A stretch of DNA of 64,000 bases, from contig JANQVJ010000043.1 in the NCBI GenBank assembly GCA_030730365.1, positions 19,859 through 83,858 of the forward strand, read 5' to 3'. Position 1 is the first letter of the stretch; each line of letters starts with the position of its first letter. Below the pieces are notes generated by a model, which ran no database searches, was not told the DNA's origin, and was given only the letters and a program-made list of their open reading frames with translations. Shown here piece after piece: positions 53,201-61,527 of this stretch. The position numbers and the translations under genes were made by a program. The stretch is from Verrucomicrobiales bacterium. GTDB taxonomy: Bacteria > Verrucomicrobiota > Verrucomicrobiia > Verrucomicrobiales > DEV007.

Positions 53201-53995
53201 CCCTGGGAAGAGAAAAAAGAAGTCGTGACCTCGCTCATCGCCCTGACCGAGCCACCGGCGATTCAGGAGGCCGCCTGCCGCATGCTCGCCCGCGACAAGC
53301 GTGAAGTCGTCGCCGATTTCTTCTTCGAACGCTGGGGCTCCCTCACCCCGGCAGCGCGCCGCGAGGCGCTCGATCTCATCACCGCAAATCCGACGACGGG
53401 CCTCACCCTGATGAAGAAAATGAAGGCCGGCGAGATCAGCCCGGGCATCATGCCGCCGATGACTCGCTGGTCCTACGGACGCTCGACGAACGAAGAGGTC
53501 AAGGCGCTCGCTCTTGAGCTTTTCGGGCAAGCTGACGGAGACCGGGCCGCAGTGATCGAGTCCTACCGCGCCGCGCTCGCCTCGCACAGGGGTGACCCCG
53601 AAAATGGCAAACTCGTTTTCCAGAAGGCCGCCTGCATGACCTGCCATGAGGTCGGCGGCATCGGCGTCGACGTGGGGCCCTCGCTCAACGATGTGAAGAT
53701 CAAGCCGGCCGAGGCCCTCCTCACCGACATCCTCGACCCGAACCGGGCGATCGAAGACCGCTGGGTTTCCCAGACCCTTGAGGGCACCGACGGGCGCATC
53801 CTCAGCGGACTCGTCCATGGCGAGGACGCCGCCGCGATCACCCTGCGCGTCCCCGGCGGCGTGACGATGACGGTTCCGAGAGTCGAGGTCAAGGCGCTCA
53901 CCTCTGCGGGAATTTCGCTGATGCCCGTTGGGCTGGAGGCGGCGATCACGAAAGAAGAGATGGCGGATCTGATTGCCTTTTTGAAGCAGCGCTAA
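50270..53995 (+). CDS. PVC-type membrane-bound dehydrogenase with DUF1080, HEAT and haem-binding domains
   Basis: A 1241-aa exported protein with a signal peptide (about 1-21, LSLSFSLLRAQ). In order: a DUF1080-like jelly roll (about 30-285, GNTWMSCIEAQLIEGGSGDIL), a PVC-specific beta-propeller dehydrogenase-like domain (about 310-680, with DGDNVADMRKTLF and QGRIWRIVPKGKK), alpha-helical HEAT-like repeats (about 700-1080) and a PVC-type haem-binding domain with CMTCH (Cys1122) and GVDVGPSLNDVK. The domain set is a hallmark of Planctomycetes/Verrucomicrobia. The substrate is unknown; the fused CxxCH domain suggests electron transfer to the respiratory chain. The ATG at 50270 fits the promoter spacing better than one nine bases earlier. 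Confidence 0.93.
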   Translation: MNRLALFLSLALSLSFSLLRAQESAPAISPDGIVNLLSDPSLAGFAAHLNPTASLSDDPKKIWAIGEDGVMQVSGEGMGYLRTKQAYRDYHLVIDYRWDERTLANRADRARDCGLLLHAFGPDGAYGNTWMSCIEAQLIEGGSGDILVLAAKEGDGPPASTKVTAEVKNDRDGEPVWTKGAAKVTFPAEGKTMARVNWRDRDPDWADVKGYRGPKDIENPLGEWNRLEVICAGASIRILLNGELVNEVTDCHPAAGFIGLQSEYAACTIRRLELHPLGTFTEKWEEEKRSGDMGYSVSGESIPPRRLPLSPGESAKLWEIDGDYEVQLVASEPLTCDPVDVVWDAQGRMFVAEMGDYPLPLADGSNLSRIRLLTDENGDGVMDKAVTWADRLDHVQGLMPMRGGLLATTRTAILFLEDTDGDNVADMRKTLFTTNDPSHNQLQVSSPRYGLDNFVHLNNGIDGKEIYPVDEPDKKLDFTRLNLRYNPRTGEMTPATGVGQYGGSIDDYGRHFFNTNRNPVIFAVMPLDVVQRNPLAGITTGQEDIQEPGAPVYPVALSHTTSAAHAGTHTAACGLGVYRGDLIPDMTGEVFVCDPTAQLVTRNRLLPAGSTFVAERVGEKRDFLVSGDEWSRPVQVRNGPDGALYVCDMYRRFIDHARFFPEDFAKSHYMRAGFDQGRIWRIVPKGKKAGPITALPTETGALVARLGHVNGWQRTEAQRLLVEGQDKAAIPLLKKLLSASPSPKTTVHAIWTLAGLDALDAATLKEVLETATDPGLLENALLAAHGTGQSSALLDAIAVAMKKDAPRMRFLAISLLTDLKLTSEQLSALVSATPADAWLRKAIFASAPDLVPATLLALLTDEKFSALPAAVTSPVLTDFARLTAARGDTGEIAKLLATLAKDPTPATFALVQGLSEGLARSPLKQKNLASLIGAKLPELGEGTARLEAALNQATTIALNTKATEEARLAALTLVSQRPWEEKKEVVTSLIALTEPPAIQEAACRMLARDKREVVADFFFERWGSLTPAARREALDLITANPTTGLTLMKKMKAGEISPGIMPPMTRWSYGRSTNEEVKALALELFGQADGDRAAVIESYRAALASHRGDPENGKLVFQKAACMTCHEVGGIGVDVGPSLNDVKIKPAEALLTDILDPNRAIEDRWVSQTLEGTDGRILSGLVHGEDAAAITLRVPGGVTMTVPRVEVKALTSAGISLMPVGLEAAITKEEMADLIAFLKQR

Positions 53996-54273
53996 ACGGT
54001 AAGGGCGCGCCCCTCGAGTGAGGCATTTCAGAGGGAGACTTCCCCCAACGGCTGAACCCGTTCCTCCAGCCTAAATTTCCCCGAGCCCGCTGGAGCGGCG
54101 CCTTCAGGCCTTTCGGGGAGAAGGCGCAAAGCGATGGGGTATTCCCCTCACCTGCGAATTGCTGATTGTGGGGTTCATTATTACCAGAGCAGGTATAAGT
54201 CAATCGGCACCGAGAGAGCCTTTTCCGCGCGTCCCGCCTGCCTCTCTGGCGATACGCTAACCGCGCCCCCCCG

Positions 54274-54609
54274 ATGTCCGGAATCGACGACATACCTGCC
54301 GCGCAGGCCGAGGCTGCCGTTTCTAAAAAGAAGCGGAGAGGCGGCCTTGTCTCGTCACTCGTTTTTTTCTTTGTTTTTCTGCCGCTCTTCGTCCTTTTTC
54401 TCAACGGTCCGGGCTTTCGCACCCTCGCACGCTACGTCGGGGGAAAAGCAGCCGAGTTGCATGGCCTCACGGGAGGTTTTGATATCCAGGGCAATCTCTG
54501 GTCGGGCTTCACGCTGAACGGTATCAACTTTGCGGGTGAAGAAAGCGGCTCGACCTCGCTCGCGGTGGAAGAGGAGGGCTATGAAAAATTCAAGTCGAGC
54601 GGGCGCTAG
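54274..54609 (+). pseudogene. TamB-like gene, N-terminal remnant
   Basis: A 111-codon open frame whose start resembles the N-terminus of TamB/AsmA-like translocation proteins: a Lys-rich cytoplasmic start (VSKKKRRGG), one membrane helix (about 28-47, LVFFFVFLPLFVLFL), then LNGPGFRTLARYVGGKAAE and GGFDIQGNLWSGFTLNGI, the usual first repeats of the periplasmic part. Intact family members run to 1000 aa or more, but here the frame breaks after about 95 recognisable codons and ends in TAG. The next open frame (54613) is in the same phase and matches the C-terminus of a BamA/TamA-like protein. Confidence 0.65.
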
Positions 54610-54612
54610 GAG

Positions 54613-54843
54613 ATGAGTAAACGCTTCGGCCGGCAGAGGCAGGATTCCATTGCCCTCTTCGGCGAGGCTGCCTATACCGACGTGCACGACGCCGGGCTGA
54701 CTGGCATGCGATACGCCGTCGGTCTCGGACTGCGTTACCAGACCCCGATCGGTCCTCTGCGGCTCGAATACGGCTACAATCCAGACCAGCGTCCGGGTGA
54801 ACCGCAGGGAACCTTCCACATCGGCTTCGGGTTCTCCTCTTGA
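54613..54843 (+). pseudogene. BamA/TamA-like outer-membrane protein, C-terminal remnant
   Basis: A 76-codon open frame matching only the last strands of an Omp85-type barrel: DSIALFGEAAYTDVHDAG, then MRYAVGLGLRYQTPIGPLR, EYGYNPDQRPGEPQGTFHIG and the terminal FGFSS. The POTRA domains and most of the barrel are missing. It starts 4 bases after the amber codon of the TamB-like remnant and is in the same reading frame, so the two pieces look like the outer ends of neighbouring tamB and tamA genes joined by a large deletion. Confidence 0.65.
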
Positions 54844-54986
54844 TGCCCGCCGCCAAACAGGCATTCGACCAGGCTTTGCCGATTAAGTTCACGACGATGC
54901 TTCACTTTCTCATGATGAGGACAGGTCGCTACGATCCTCTGGAATCGCAGACCGATGTTCTCTGGAGTGTGGGTGGTATTTGATCT

Positions 54987-56444
54987 CTACCGCGCGAGTT
55001 GCTCTTTGATCCACCCTTCGTCCCGTCCCAGCGCCGCCGCCATTCGTGCAGCAACCTTAGGCGAGCAGCGCCGCACTGCTGCCTCATCGAGAAACGCGGC
55101 ACGAGTGCGCCGACTGAGAACGTCGTCTAGGGTCATCGCCATCTCCTCCCGAACCGCCCGGTCGACATCTCCCATGCCGTAGGGCAGCGCCTCGTCGAGC
55201 GGCTCGCCTCCACCCGTAGCCGGATCATCCAACAGGGGCAAGTCACCCGTCAAACAGGGCCTGGTCGGCAGTCCCGCGACAGACGCGGCTCGATCCACCG
55301 CATCCTCCCCCATCTGGCGGCAAGTCGTCCATTTGCCACCCGTCATCGTGAGGAGACCGGACGCACTCATGAAAAGACTGTGGCTGCGGGAGAGTTGCGC
55401 GCTCGAGCCCGCACCCGACTTCGGCGGGCTGACGAGAGGACGCAGCCCCGCAAAGACCGCGCGGATGTCGCCACGCCCCGGGGCCTCCTTCAAATACATC
55501 GACGCATACTTCAATAAATAATCGATCTCATCCTCCTGCGCCTGCGGATGCAGCTCCACAGGGACAGGCTCGGTATCTGTCGTCCCGAGGATGACGCGGT
55601 TCATCCACGGGATCACAAAAAGGACACGCCCGTCCTCCGTTTTCGGAATCATCACCGCAGTTTCACCACCGAGAAAGCGTCGGTCGAGGACGAGATGGAT
55701 CCCCTGGCTCGGACGCACCACCGGCGCCGCCTGCGGCTCGTCCATTCGCCTGACTGAGTCGGTGAAGACCCCGGTCGCGTTAATGACGATCTTTCCCTCG
55801 AGCCGATACTCCGTCTCGTCTAGCCTGTCGCTCGCGACCACCCCGGCGACGCGGCCGTTTTCCTTGATCAGTTCGATCACTTTCACGTGATTCACCACCG
55901 CCGCTCCCCGTGCCACCGCCGTCTTTGCCATCGCCACGGCGAGACGCGCATCGTCGAACTGCCCGTCGCAATAAAGAGTGCCGCCCCGCAGGCCGTCGCC
56001 TCGCAGATTCGGGACTCGCTCCATCACCCCCGATTTTCCCGGATGCCTCGTCGCACCAAGTCCCGATTTTCCCGCGAGGAGATCGTAGAGAGTCAAACCC
56101 GCCCCGTAGAAAAACCGCTCGTGCCCGCGGTAGGCCGGCACGACAAAATCGAGTGGTCGCACCACACTCGGCGCATTGCGCAAGAGCCGCCCGCGCTCGC
56201 GCAGAGACTCGCGCACAAGACCGATCTCACCGCTGCGGAGATAGCGCACGCCGCCGTGAATCAACTTGGTGCTTTTCGAAGAGGTCCCTTCGGAAAAGTC
56301 GCCCTGCTCGAGCAGGGCGGTGCGGTAACCGCGCGAGGCGGAGTCCAGAGCAATCGCCAGTCCGGTCGCGCCGCCCCCGATGATAATGAGGTCCCACCTT
56401 TCCGAACGGTCGGCGAGACGAGCAAGCTGGTCTGGTCGATGCAT
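54987..56444 (-). CDS. glpD: Glycerol-3-phosphate dehydrogenase (FAD-dependent)
   Basis: A 485-aa membrane-associated flavoenzyme oxidising glycerol-3-phosphate to dihydroxyacetone phosphate and passing electrons to quinone. The FAD motif is IIIGGGATGLAIALDSASRGY. Other landmarks are GTSSKSTKLIHGGVRYL (classic GlpD), INATGVFTDSVR and GLLTMTGGKWTTCRQM. The ATG at 56444 is chosen over 56489, because a consensus promoter (TTGACA, 17 bp, GATACT) lies between the two and ends 7 nt before 56444. It is divergent from a GntR regulator gene. Confidence 0.94.
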   Translation of the reverse strand: MHRPDQLARLADRSERWDLIIIGGGATGLAIALDSASRGYRTALLEQGDFSEGTSSKSTKLIHGGVRYLRSGEIGLVRESLRERGRLLRNAPSVVRPLDFVVPAYRGHERFFYGAGLTLYDLLAGKSGLGATRHPGKSGVMERVPNLRGDGLRGGTLYCDGQFDDARLAVAMAKTAVARGAAVVNHVKVIELIKENGRVAGVVASDRLDETEYRLEGKIVINATGVFTDSVRRMDEPQAAPVVRPSQGIHLVLDRRFLGGETAVMIPKTEDGRVLFVIPWMNRVILGTTDTEPVPVELHPQAQEDEIDYLLKYASMYLKEAPGRGDIRAVFAGLRPLVSPPKSGAGSSAQLSRSHSLFMSASGLLTMTGGKWTTCRQMGEDAVDRAASVAGLPTRPCLTGDLPLLDDPATGGGEPLDEALPYGMGDVDRAVREEMAMTLDDVLSRRTRAAFLDEAAVRRCSPKVAARMAAALGRDEGWIKEQLAR

Positions 56445-56451
56445 CGCCGAC

Positions 56452-56480
56452 AGTATCGGGAGGGCGCTAAAGAATGTCAA
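56452..56480 (-). promoter_or_regulatory. Promoter of glpD, abutting the ATG
   Basis: On the minus strand, TTGACA (56480-56475), a 17-bp spacer and GATACT (56457-56452), 7 nt before the ATG at 56444. This is the best example of the start-abutting promoters in the window. Confidence 0.75.
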
Positions 56481-56569
56481 CGCGCCCATCCGTCAACCGA
56501 AAGCCAGCTCGCCCCAAGAATGGAATTTTTCCCACCATCCCGCAATTGCGTCCTTTTCAAAATGCCCCT

Positions 56570-56601
56570 TTGCCCTTAGATCCTATTGAGCTCTATAGAG
56601 C
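56570..56601 (+). promoter_or_regulatory. Promoter and candidate operator of the GntR-family gene
   Basis: TTGCCC (56570-56575), an 18-bp spacer and TATAGA (56594-56599). The perfect palindrome GCTCTATAGAGC (56590-56601) overlaps this -10. The position suits autorepression by the GntR protein encoded 9 bp downstream; binding is inference. Confidence 0.5.
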
Positions 56602-56610
56602 ACTATACTC

Positions 56611-57333
56611 ATGACCGACAACCATTCCCAGAAGGCCTATCGCCACATCCGGCAAAAGCTGCTCGACGGCTCCGTCCCTCCCGGTTCGCGTCTTTCCTAC
56701 GGCACCATCGGCAAAGAGATCGGCATCAGCGCGACACCGGTGCGGGAGGCGGTGGGACAGCTCGCCAGCGAGGGATTCGTCGAGCTCGTCCCCCAGCTCG
56801 GCGCGATCGTCCGCGAGCTGACCCGCGAAGAAGCCATCGAGCTCTACGAACTGCGCGAAGCCCTCGAGTCCTTTGCCGCCCGGCGCGCCGCCGAGCGTAT
56901 CAGCGACCGGCTTCTCCGCGAACTGGACCACAATCTCGCCGCCTCCGCCGGGATCGTGGAAAAGGTAAAACTCTCCGGCAAAGAGTCCGCCGACCGTGCC
57001 ATCGCGAACCGCTTTCACACCCTCGATCTCGCCTTTCACATGACCATCATCGAGGCCTCACGGAACCGGCGCATGCTTAAGGTCGTGGGCGACTCCCACA
57101 TTCTCACCCGCATCTTCCAGGCGGACCGCCACGCCTTCCGACTCGATATACTCGAGACAACCCAGTCCGAGCACGAAGCCATCGCCGCCGCCATCCGCAG
57201 TCGCTCGGGCGACGAGGCTCACGAGGCGATGCAGCGCCACATCCGCAACAGTCTCGACCTCACCCTGACCGAAGCAGACAACGAACCCTCGGACCGCTGG
57301 TGGGCGGACACCCCGACCGATCACGCCGAATGA
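56611..57333 (+). CDS. GntR/FCD (FadR-subfamily) transcriptional regulator
   Basis: A 240-aa DNA-binding repressor or activator. The winged helix at about 8-72 shows SRLSYGTIGKEIGISATPVREAVGQLASEGFVE (spread over residues 27-59), the classical GntR recognition region. The FCD ligand-binding domain follows (ELYELREALESFAARRAAE, FHTLDLAFHMTIIEASRNR with metal-site Asp/His, and SEHEAIAAAIRSRSGDEAHEAMQRHI in its last helices). It is divergent from glpD and may control it, sensing a carboxylate or sugar acid; the effector is unknown. Its 3' end overlaps a convergent gene by 13 bp. Confidence 0.9.
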   Translation: MTDNHSQKAYRHIRQKLLDGSVPPGSRLSYGTIGKEIGISATPVREAVGQLASEGFVELVPQLGAIVRELTREEAIELYELREALESFAARRAAERISDRLLRELDHNLAASAGIVEKVKLSGKESADRAIANRFHTLDLAFHMTIIEASRNRRMLKVVGDSHILTRIFQADRHAFRLDILETTQSEHEAIAAAIRSRSGDEAHEAMQRHIRNSLDLTLTEADNEPSDRWWADTPTDHAE

Positions 57334-57905
57334 GCCTCGCTGTCCAGAATCGCCCTCACCAAAGGCAAAGCGCGCGCGAAGGCGTCGTGCAGCTCGACCA
57401 CGTCGGGCATGCGCACGTTCGCAAAGGCGGGCTCCATCTCCTCGCGGGTGATACCGTCGTGGCGGACCATGAAGGCGATGTCTTCCATGTCCTGCGGGTC
57501 GTCCCCCCGCATCATCTTAGTAAGGATGAGATCAATTGTGTGCGGGCGGCAGAGCTTCAGATGCCTCGTCGGCGGGCGAAGAACCGGGAGAATGTGCTCG
57601 TGCCAGTCGGGGCGGAGGAAAACGAGGTCCTCCGGGAACAAATGGGTGATATAAAGACCGCGCGGTTCGAGAAGCTGATTTGTTCGTTCCACCGCATACC
57701 AGAATTCCCGATCGGCATCAAACTCCTCAAGCTGACCTATTGTAAGAATCGCGTCCACATCCTGAGTGGCCCGATGGGCCTCATCAATTCCCTCGAATCC
57801 GAGGCAGATTGCCGCCCGGCCGTAGAGCACAAGCGAAGCCGTTTCCGACAATTCTTTATCAAGAGTGGAAAGAATCTCAGACGGATTGTCAGCAAAGATA
57901 CTCAT
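57321..57905 (-). CDS. DUF6036-type nucleotidyltransferase-like protein
   Basis: A 194-aa protein with a nucleotidyltransferase-like N-terminal half: LVLYGRAAICLGFEG followed by ATQDVDAILTI, the layout of DUF6036/AbiEii-like folds (GG/GS-type loop then D-x-D). The C-terminal half is helical with DDPQDMEDIAFMVRH. The ATG at 57905 overlaps the stop of the upstream gene (ATGA), so translation is coupled. Such pairs are often toxin-antitoxin-like or phage-defence modules; the activity here is unproven. The catalytic loop has GRAA instead of the more usual GGxA, so enzyme activity may be altered. Confidence 0.7.
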   Translation of the reverse strand: MSIFADNPSEILSTLDKELSETASLVLYGRAAICLGFEGIDEAHRATQDVDAILTIGQLEEFDADREFWYAVERTNQLLEPRGLYITHLFPEDLVFLRPDWHEHILPVLRPPTRHLKLCRPHTIDLILTKMMRGDDPQDMEDIAFMVRHDGITREEMEPAFANVRMPDVVELHDAFARALPLVRAILDSEAHSA

Positions 57906-58456
57906 CCGGCAACGACATTTACCGGCCGAATCCACTGCATCACCGTTTCACGACCGTTTCTCGTGAAACCTGTCATCGCAACAAATCTTGTGAGGTGGGG
58001 CAGCAGGTCGGGTCTCGGCGCTTCAAAATCGGGCAGCAAATTCAGCAATTTGCTCCAAAAGGGATTATCCGGCTCAACCCTATTTCCGAGACTGGCGATA
58101 TAATGAACGACCCGCTCGCTATGCTCCTCCACCGCAAGCTTCGCTATCCCGGAAGCCGAGTTTCCCTCGGCCGACAGCATCGCACCACCCATCCGAATCC
58201 GCTGCTGCGAATAGGGAAAACAAATGGAAAGCAGACAGATCGCCAGCTCCTCATTGGAAAGGTCGCCTTCGGTCCGGTATTCCACCGTATCCTCACTCAC
58301 CGTGCCTGCCGGATCGGAGTAGTATCGCAATCCCCGCTTCCTTGCGAGTCCTTCGAGCTTTTCCGGACTATCGAATCCCAGCCTCGCCGCCTTCATCAGC
58401 AAAGGCGAAACATGGGCCGTCATGCCGAGACGGTGCGCTAGAGTCTCTCTCTCCAT
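57902..58456 (-). CDS. Unknown protein paired with a nucleotidyltransferase-like gene
   Basis: A 184-aa soluble, largely helical protein that I do not recognise. It shows no signal peptide or membrane segment. It is the first gene of a two-gene unit and its stop overlaps the next ATG. Position and coupling suggest that it is the partner (for example, antitoxin or regulatory subunit) of the DUF6036-type protein. The unit sits between the GntR gene and the sialidase-like gene. Confidence 0.65.
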   Translation of the reverse strand: MERETLAHRLGMTAHVSPLLMKAARLGFDSPEKLEGLARKRGLRYYSDPAGTVSEDTVEYRTEGDLSNEELAICLLSICFPYSQQRIRMGGAMLSAEGNSASGIAKLAVEEHSERVVHYIASLGNRVEPDNPFWSKLLNLLPDFEAPRPDLLPHLTRFVAMTGFTRNGRETVMQWIRPVNVVAG

Positions 58457-58527
58457 TCTTCCAAAACTAACGCCTCTCCATCACCTAAGCAAGCCCCCAC
58501 CCCCCTTTCACCCCACGCCCTTTGCCC

Positions 58528-61518
58528 ATGAAAACCAACCCCATCCCCGCCCTCGCCGCCAGCCTTGCGGTCTTCGCGCTCCCGCTCTCCGCGGAGGAGA
58601 CCGACTGGAAACTGAAACCGCTCCCCTACAACCACCCCGGCCTCGAAGTCGACCTCGGCGTCGGACTCTGGGCCTGGCCCATGCCGCTGGACTACAACGG
58701 CGACGGCAGGACCGATCTCGTTGTCGCCTGCCCTGACAAACCCTCCAACGGCGTCTGGTATTTCGAAAACGCCGGTGAACCCGGAGAGAAGATGCCCGTC
58801 TTCAAGCCCGGCGTCCGCCTCGGCCCCGCCTCGCAGAACATGCAGGTTTCCTACGTCAACGGCGAGCCCCGCATCCTCGCACCCGGGGTCGAGCACGTGA
58901 ACTTCCGCGAGTCGAAGTTCGAGAAGCCCCCGAAAATTTACCCGAAGAACAACATCCACGAAAACAGCGTCCGTGCGAACATGTGGCGCTACGTCGACTA
59001 CGACGGCAACGGCGTCCACGACCTCATCGTCGGCGTCGGCGACTGGACCGACCTCGTCTGGGACCAGGCCTACGATGCCCAGGGGCGCTGGCGCAACGGT
59101 CCCCTCCGCGGCTACGTCTATCTCATCGAAAACCACGGCAGCGACGCCGAGCCGAAATATTCCGACAAACCCGTCAGACTTACCACCGCCGAAGGCAGTG
59201 TCATCGAGACCTACGGATGGCCCACGCCGAACTTCGCCGACTTCGATGGAGACGGTGATCTCGATCTGCTCTGCGGGGAGTTCATGGACGGCTTCACCTA
59301 TTTTGAAAACATCGGAACCCGCACGGCACCCCGCTACGGCGTCGGACGCCGCCTCGACGGGTCCGACGGCAATCCCCTCATCATGCACGTGCAGATGATC
59401 ACCCCGACCGCCTACGACTGGACCGGGAACGGCCACATGGACCTGATCGTCGGCGACGAAGACGGACGTGTCGCCCTCATCGAACACAGCGGCGAGGTCC
59501 GCGACGGACTCCCCGTTTTTCATCAGCCCGTCTTCTTCCAGCAACAGGCCGACACCCTCAAGTTCGGTGCCCTCGCCACTCCCTACGTGATCGACTGGGA
59601 CGGCGACGGACTACAGGACATCCTCTGCGGCAACACCGCCGGCAACATTGCCTTTTTCAAAAATTTGGGCAAAGGCGAAAACGGACTCCGAAAATGGGCT
59701 GGGCCCGTTCTCCTCGAAGAGGCCGAGGGCGTCCCCTTCCGCGTCCTCGCCGGACCGAACGGTTCCATCCAGGGCCCCTGCGAAGCCAAGTGGGGCTACA
59801 CCACCCTCTCCTCCGCCGATTGGGACGGCGACGGAAAGCTCGACATCATTTACAACTCCATCCTCGGGCGTGTCGGACTGCTCCGCGGTACCGACGATCC
59901 GCTCCGCGTCGAGCCGACCACCTTCGACAGCGGTCAGAGTGAACTCGCTCCGAAATGGCAGTGGTGGCAGACACCCTCGAGCGACACCCTCACTCAGTGG
60001 CGCACCACCCCGCTCGCGCTGGACTTTGACGGCGATGGGCAACTCGACCTCGTCATGATGGATCAGGAAGGCTACCTCACTCTCCGCCGCGGCGGAGGCA
60101 AAGCCGAGCGCATCTTCATCGACGAAGACAACGAGCCCATTCGCCTCAATGCCCGCAGTGCCGGACGCAGCGGACGCACCAAGCTCGCCATGGTCGACTG
60201 GGACGGCGACGGACGTCTCGATCTCTTCATCAATTCCGAAAATGCCACCTGGTACCGCAACTGCGAGGACCGCGACGGCCGTGTCGTTTTGAAGAAGATC
60301 GGCAACGTTACCGAACGCAACGTCTCGGGACACACGTGCAGCCCGACCGTGGCCGACTTTGACGGAGACGGCAAACCCGAACTCGTCATCGGTGCCGAAG
60401 ACGGCCGCATCTACCACATCCGCTCACAGGACAGCATCCAGTTCTCTGCCGAGCAACTCCAGGCCCGCGCCGCGAAGGAAAAGGCCGCCCCGAGATTCCC
60501 CGGATTCGTCAAAGAAGAGTTCATCTACGAAAAGGCACCCTTTCCCCAGTGCCACGCCAGCAGCATCATCGAGAATGATCGCGGCCTCGTCGCGACCTGG
60601 TTCGGCGGAACCGCTGAAAAGAATCCCGACGTTGGGATCTGGTCGAGCTACTTCGACGGTGGCGAATGGTCTAAACCCGTCGAGTGGGCCAACGGCATCC
60701 AGCATGAGGGCAAACGCCACCCCTGCTGGAACCCCGTGCTCTGGCAGGCACCGGGCGATGGCCTGACCTATCTTTTCTTTAAGGTCGGTCCCGACCCGCA
60801 GACCTGGTGGGGCGAGGTCATGGTCAGCTACGATGACGGACGTTCCTTCCGCGACCGCCGCCGTCTCCCCGAAGGCATCGACGGACCCGTCCGCGGCAAG
60901 CCGCTCCTCATGCCCGACGGCACTCTCCTCTGCCCCTCCTCGACCGAGCACGACAACGACTGGCGCTTCCACTTCGAGATCCTGACAGACCTCTCCAAAC
61001 CCGAACTCGGCCCATCGTGGCAGCGCTTCGAGCCGGAGACCCAACCCTATCAAGTCATCCAGCCAACCGTGTTGACCCTCGCCGACGGCAGTCTGCGCAC
61101 TCTCTACCGGTCGAAGAACAAACGCATCATCGCGAATCGTTCCACCGATGGAGGCAAAACGTGGAGCGAACTCGAAGAGACCAACCTGCCCAACAACAAC
61201 TCCGGCGTCGAGGCCCTAACCCTCGCGGACGGGCGGCACCTACTCCTCTACAATCACCTCGGCGGTGAACGTGCCGACGGCTGGGGCAAGCGCAACGTCC
61301 TCAACCTCGCCGTCAGCAAAGACGGACTCGAGTGGGAAGCCGTCGCCTTCATCGAGAAAGAGGAAAAAGGCGAGTTCTCCTATCCCGCCATGATCCAGGC
61401 AGAGAACGGCCTCGTGCACATGACCTACACCTGGAACCGACAGAAGGTGAAGCACGTCGTGGTCGATCCGGAGAAGCTCGAGACGCAGCCCATCGAGGTG
61501 TTTGAGCCAAAAGAGTAA
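58528..61518 (+). CDS. Secreted FG-GAP/VCBS protein fused to a BNR sialidase-like domain
   Basis: A 996-aa exported protein with a signal peptide (about 1-22, LPLSAEE). The first 620 residues hold at least six FG-GAP/VCBS repeats with Ca-binding D-x-D/N-x-D loops (DYNGDGRTDLVVA, DFDGDGDLDLLCG, DWDGDGLQDILCG, DWDGDGKLDIIYN, DFDGDGQLDLVMM, DFDGDGKPELVIG). The last 340 residues resemble exo-alpha-sialidase/BNR_2 propellers with Asp-box-like SYDDGRSF and STDGGKTWSELE. Substrate and activity are unknown; many BNR_2 proteins in PVC bacteria act on polysaccharides. An SSS symporter follows 154 bp downstream, perhaps importing a released sugar. Confidence 0.88.
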   Translation: MKTNPIPALAASLAVFALPLSAEETDWKLKPLPYNHPGLEVDLGVGLWAWPMPLDYNGDGRTDLVVACPDKPSNGVWYFENAGEPGEKMPVFKPGVRLGPASQNMQVSYVNGEPRILAPGVEHVNFRESKFEKPPKIYPKNNIHENSVRANMWRYVDYDGNGVHDLIVGVGDWTDLVWDQAYDAQGRWRNGPLRGYVYLIENHGSDAEPKYSDKPVRLTTAEGSVIETYGWPTPNFADFDGDGDLDLLCGEFMDGFTYFENIGTRTAPRYGVGRRLDGSDGNPLIMHVQMITPTAYDWTGNGHMDLIVGDEDGRVALIEHSGEVRDGLPVFHQPVFFQQQADTLKFGALATPYVIDWDGDGLQDILCGNTAGNIAFFKNLGKGENGLRKWAGPVLLEEAEGVPFRVLAGPNGSIQGPCEAKWGYTTLSSADWDGDGKLDIIYNSILGRVGLLRGTDDPLRVEPTTFDSGQSELAPKWQWWQTPSSDTLTQWRTTPLALDFDGDGQLDLVMMDQEGYLTLRRGGGKAERIFIDEDNEPIRLNARSAGRSGRTKLAMVDWDGDGRLDLFINSENATWYRNCEDRDGRVVLKKIGNVTERNVSGHTCSPTVADFDGDGKPELVIGAEDGRIYHIRSQDSIQFSAEQLQARAAKEKAAPRFPGFVKEEFIYEKAPFPQCHASSIIENDRGLVATWFGGTAEKNPDVGIWSSYFDGGEWSKPVEWANGIQHEGKRHPCWNPVLWQAPGDGLTYLFFKVGPDPQTWWGEVMVSYDDGRSFRDRRRLPEGIDGPVRGKPLLMPDGTLLCPSSTEHDNDWRFHFEILTDLSKPELGPSWQRFEPETQPYQVIQPTVLTLADGSLRTLYRSKNKRIIANRSTDGGKTWSELEETNLPNNNSGVEALTLADGRHLLLYNHLGGERADGWGKRNVLNLAVSKDGLEWEAVAFIEKEEKGEFSYPAMIQAENGLVHMTYTWNRQKVKHVVVDPEKLETQPIEVFEPKE

Positions 61519-61527
61519 GGAGAAGAA

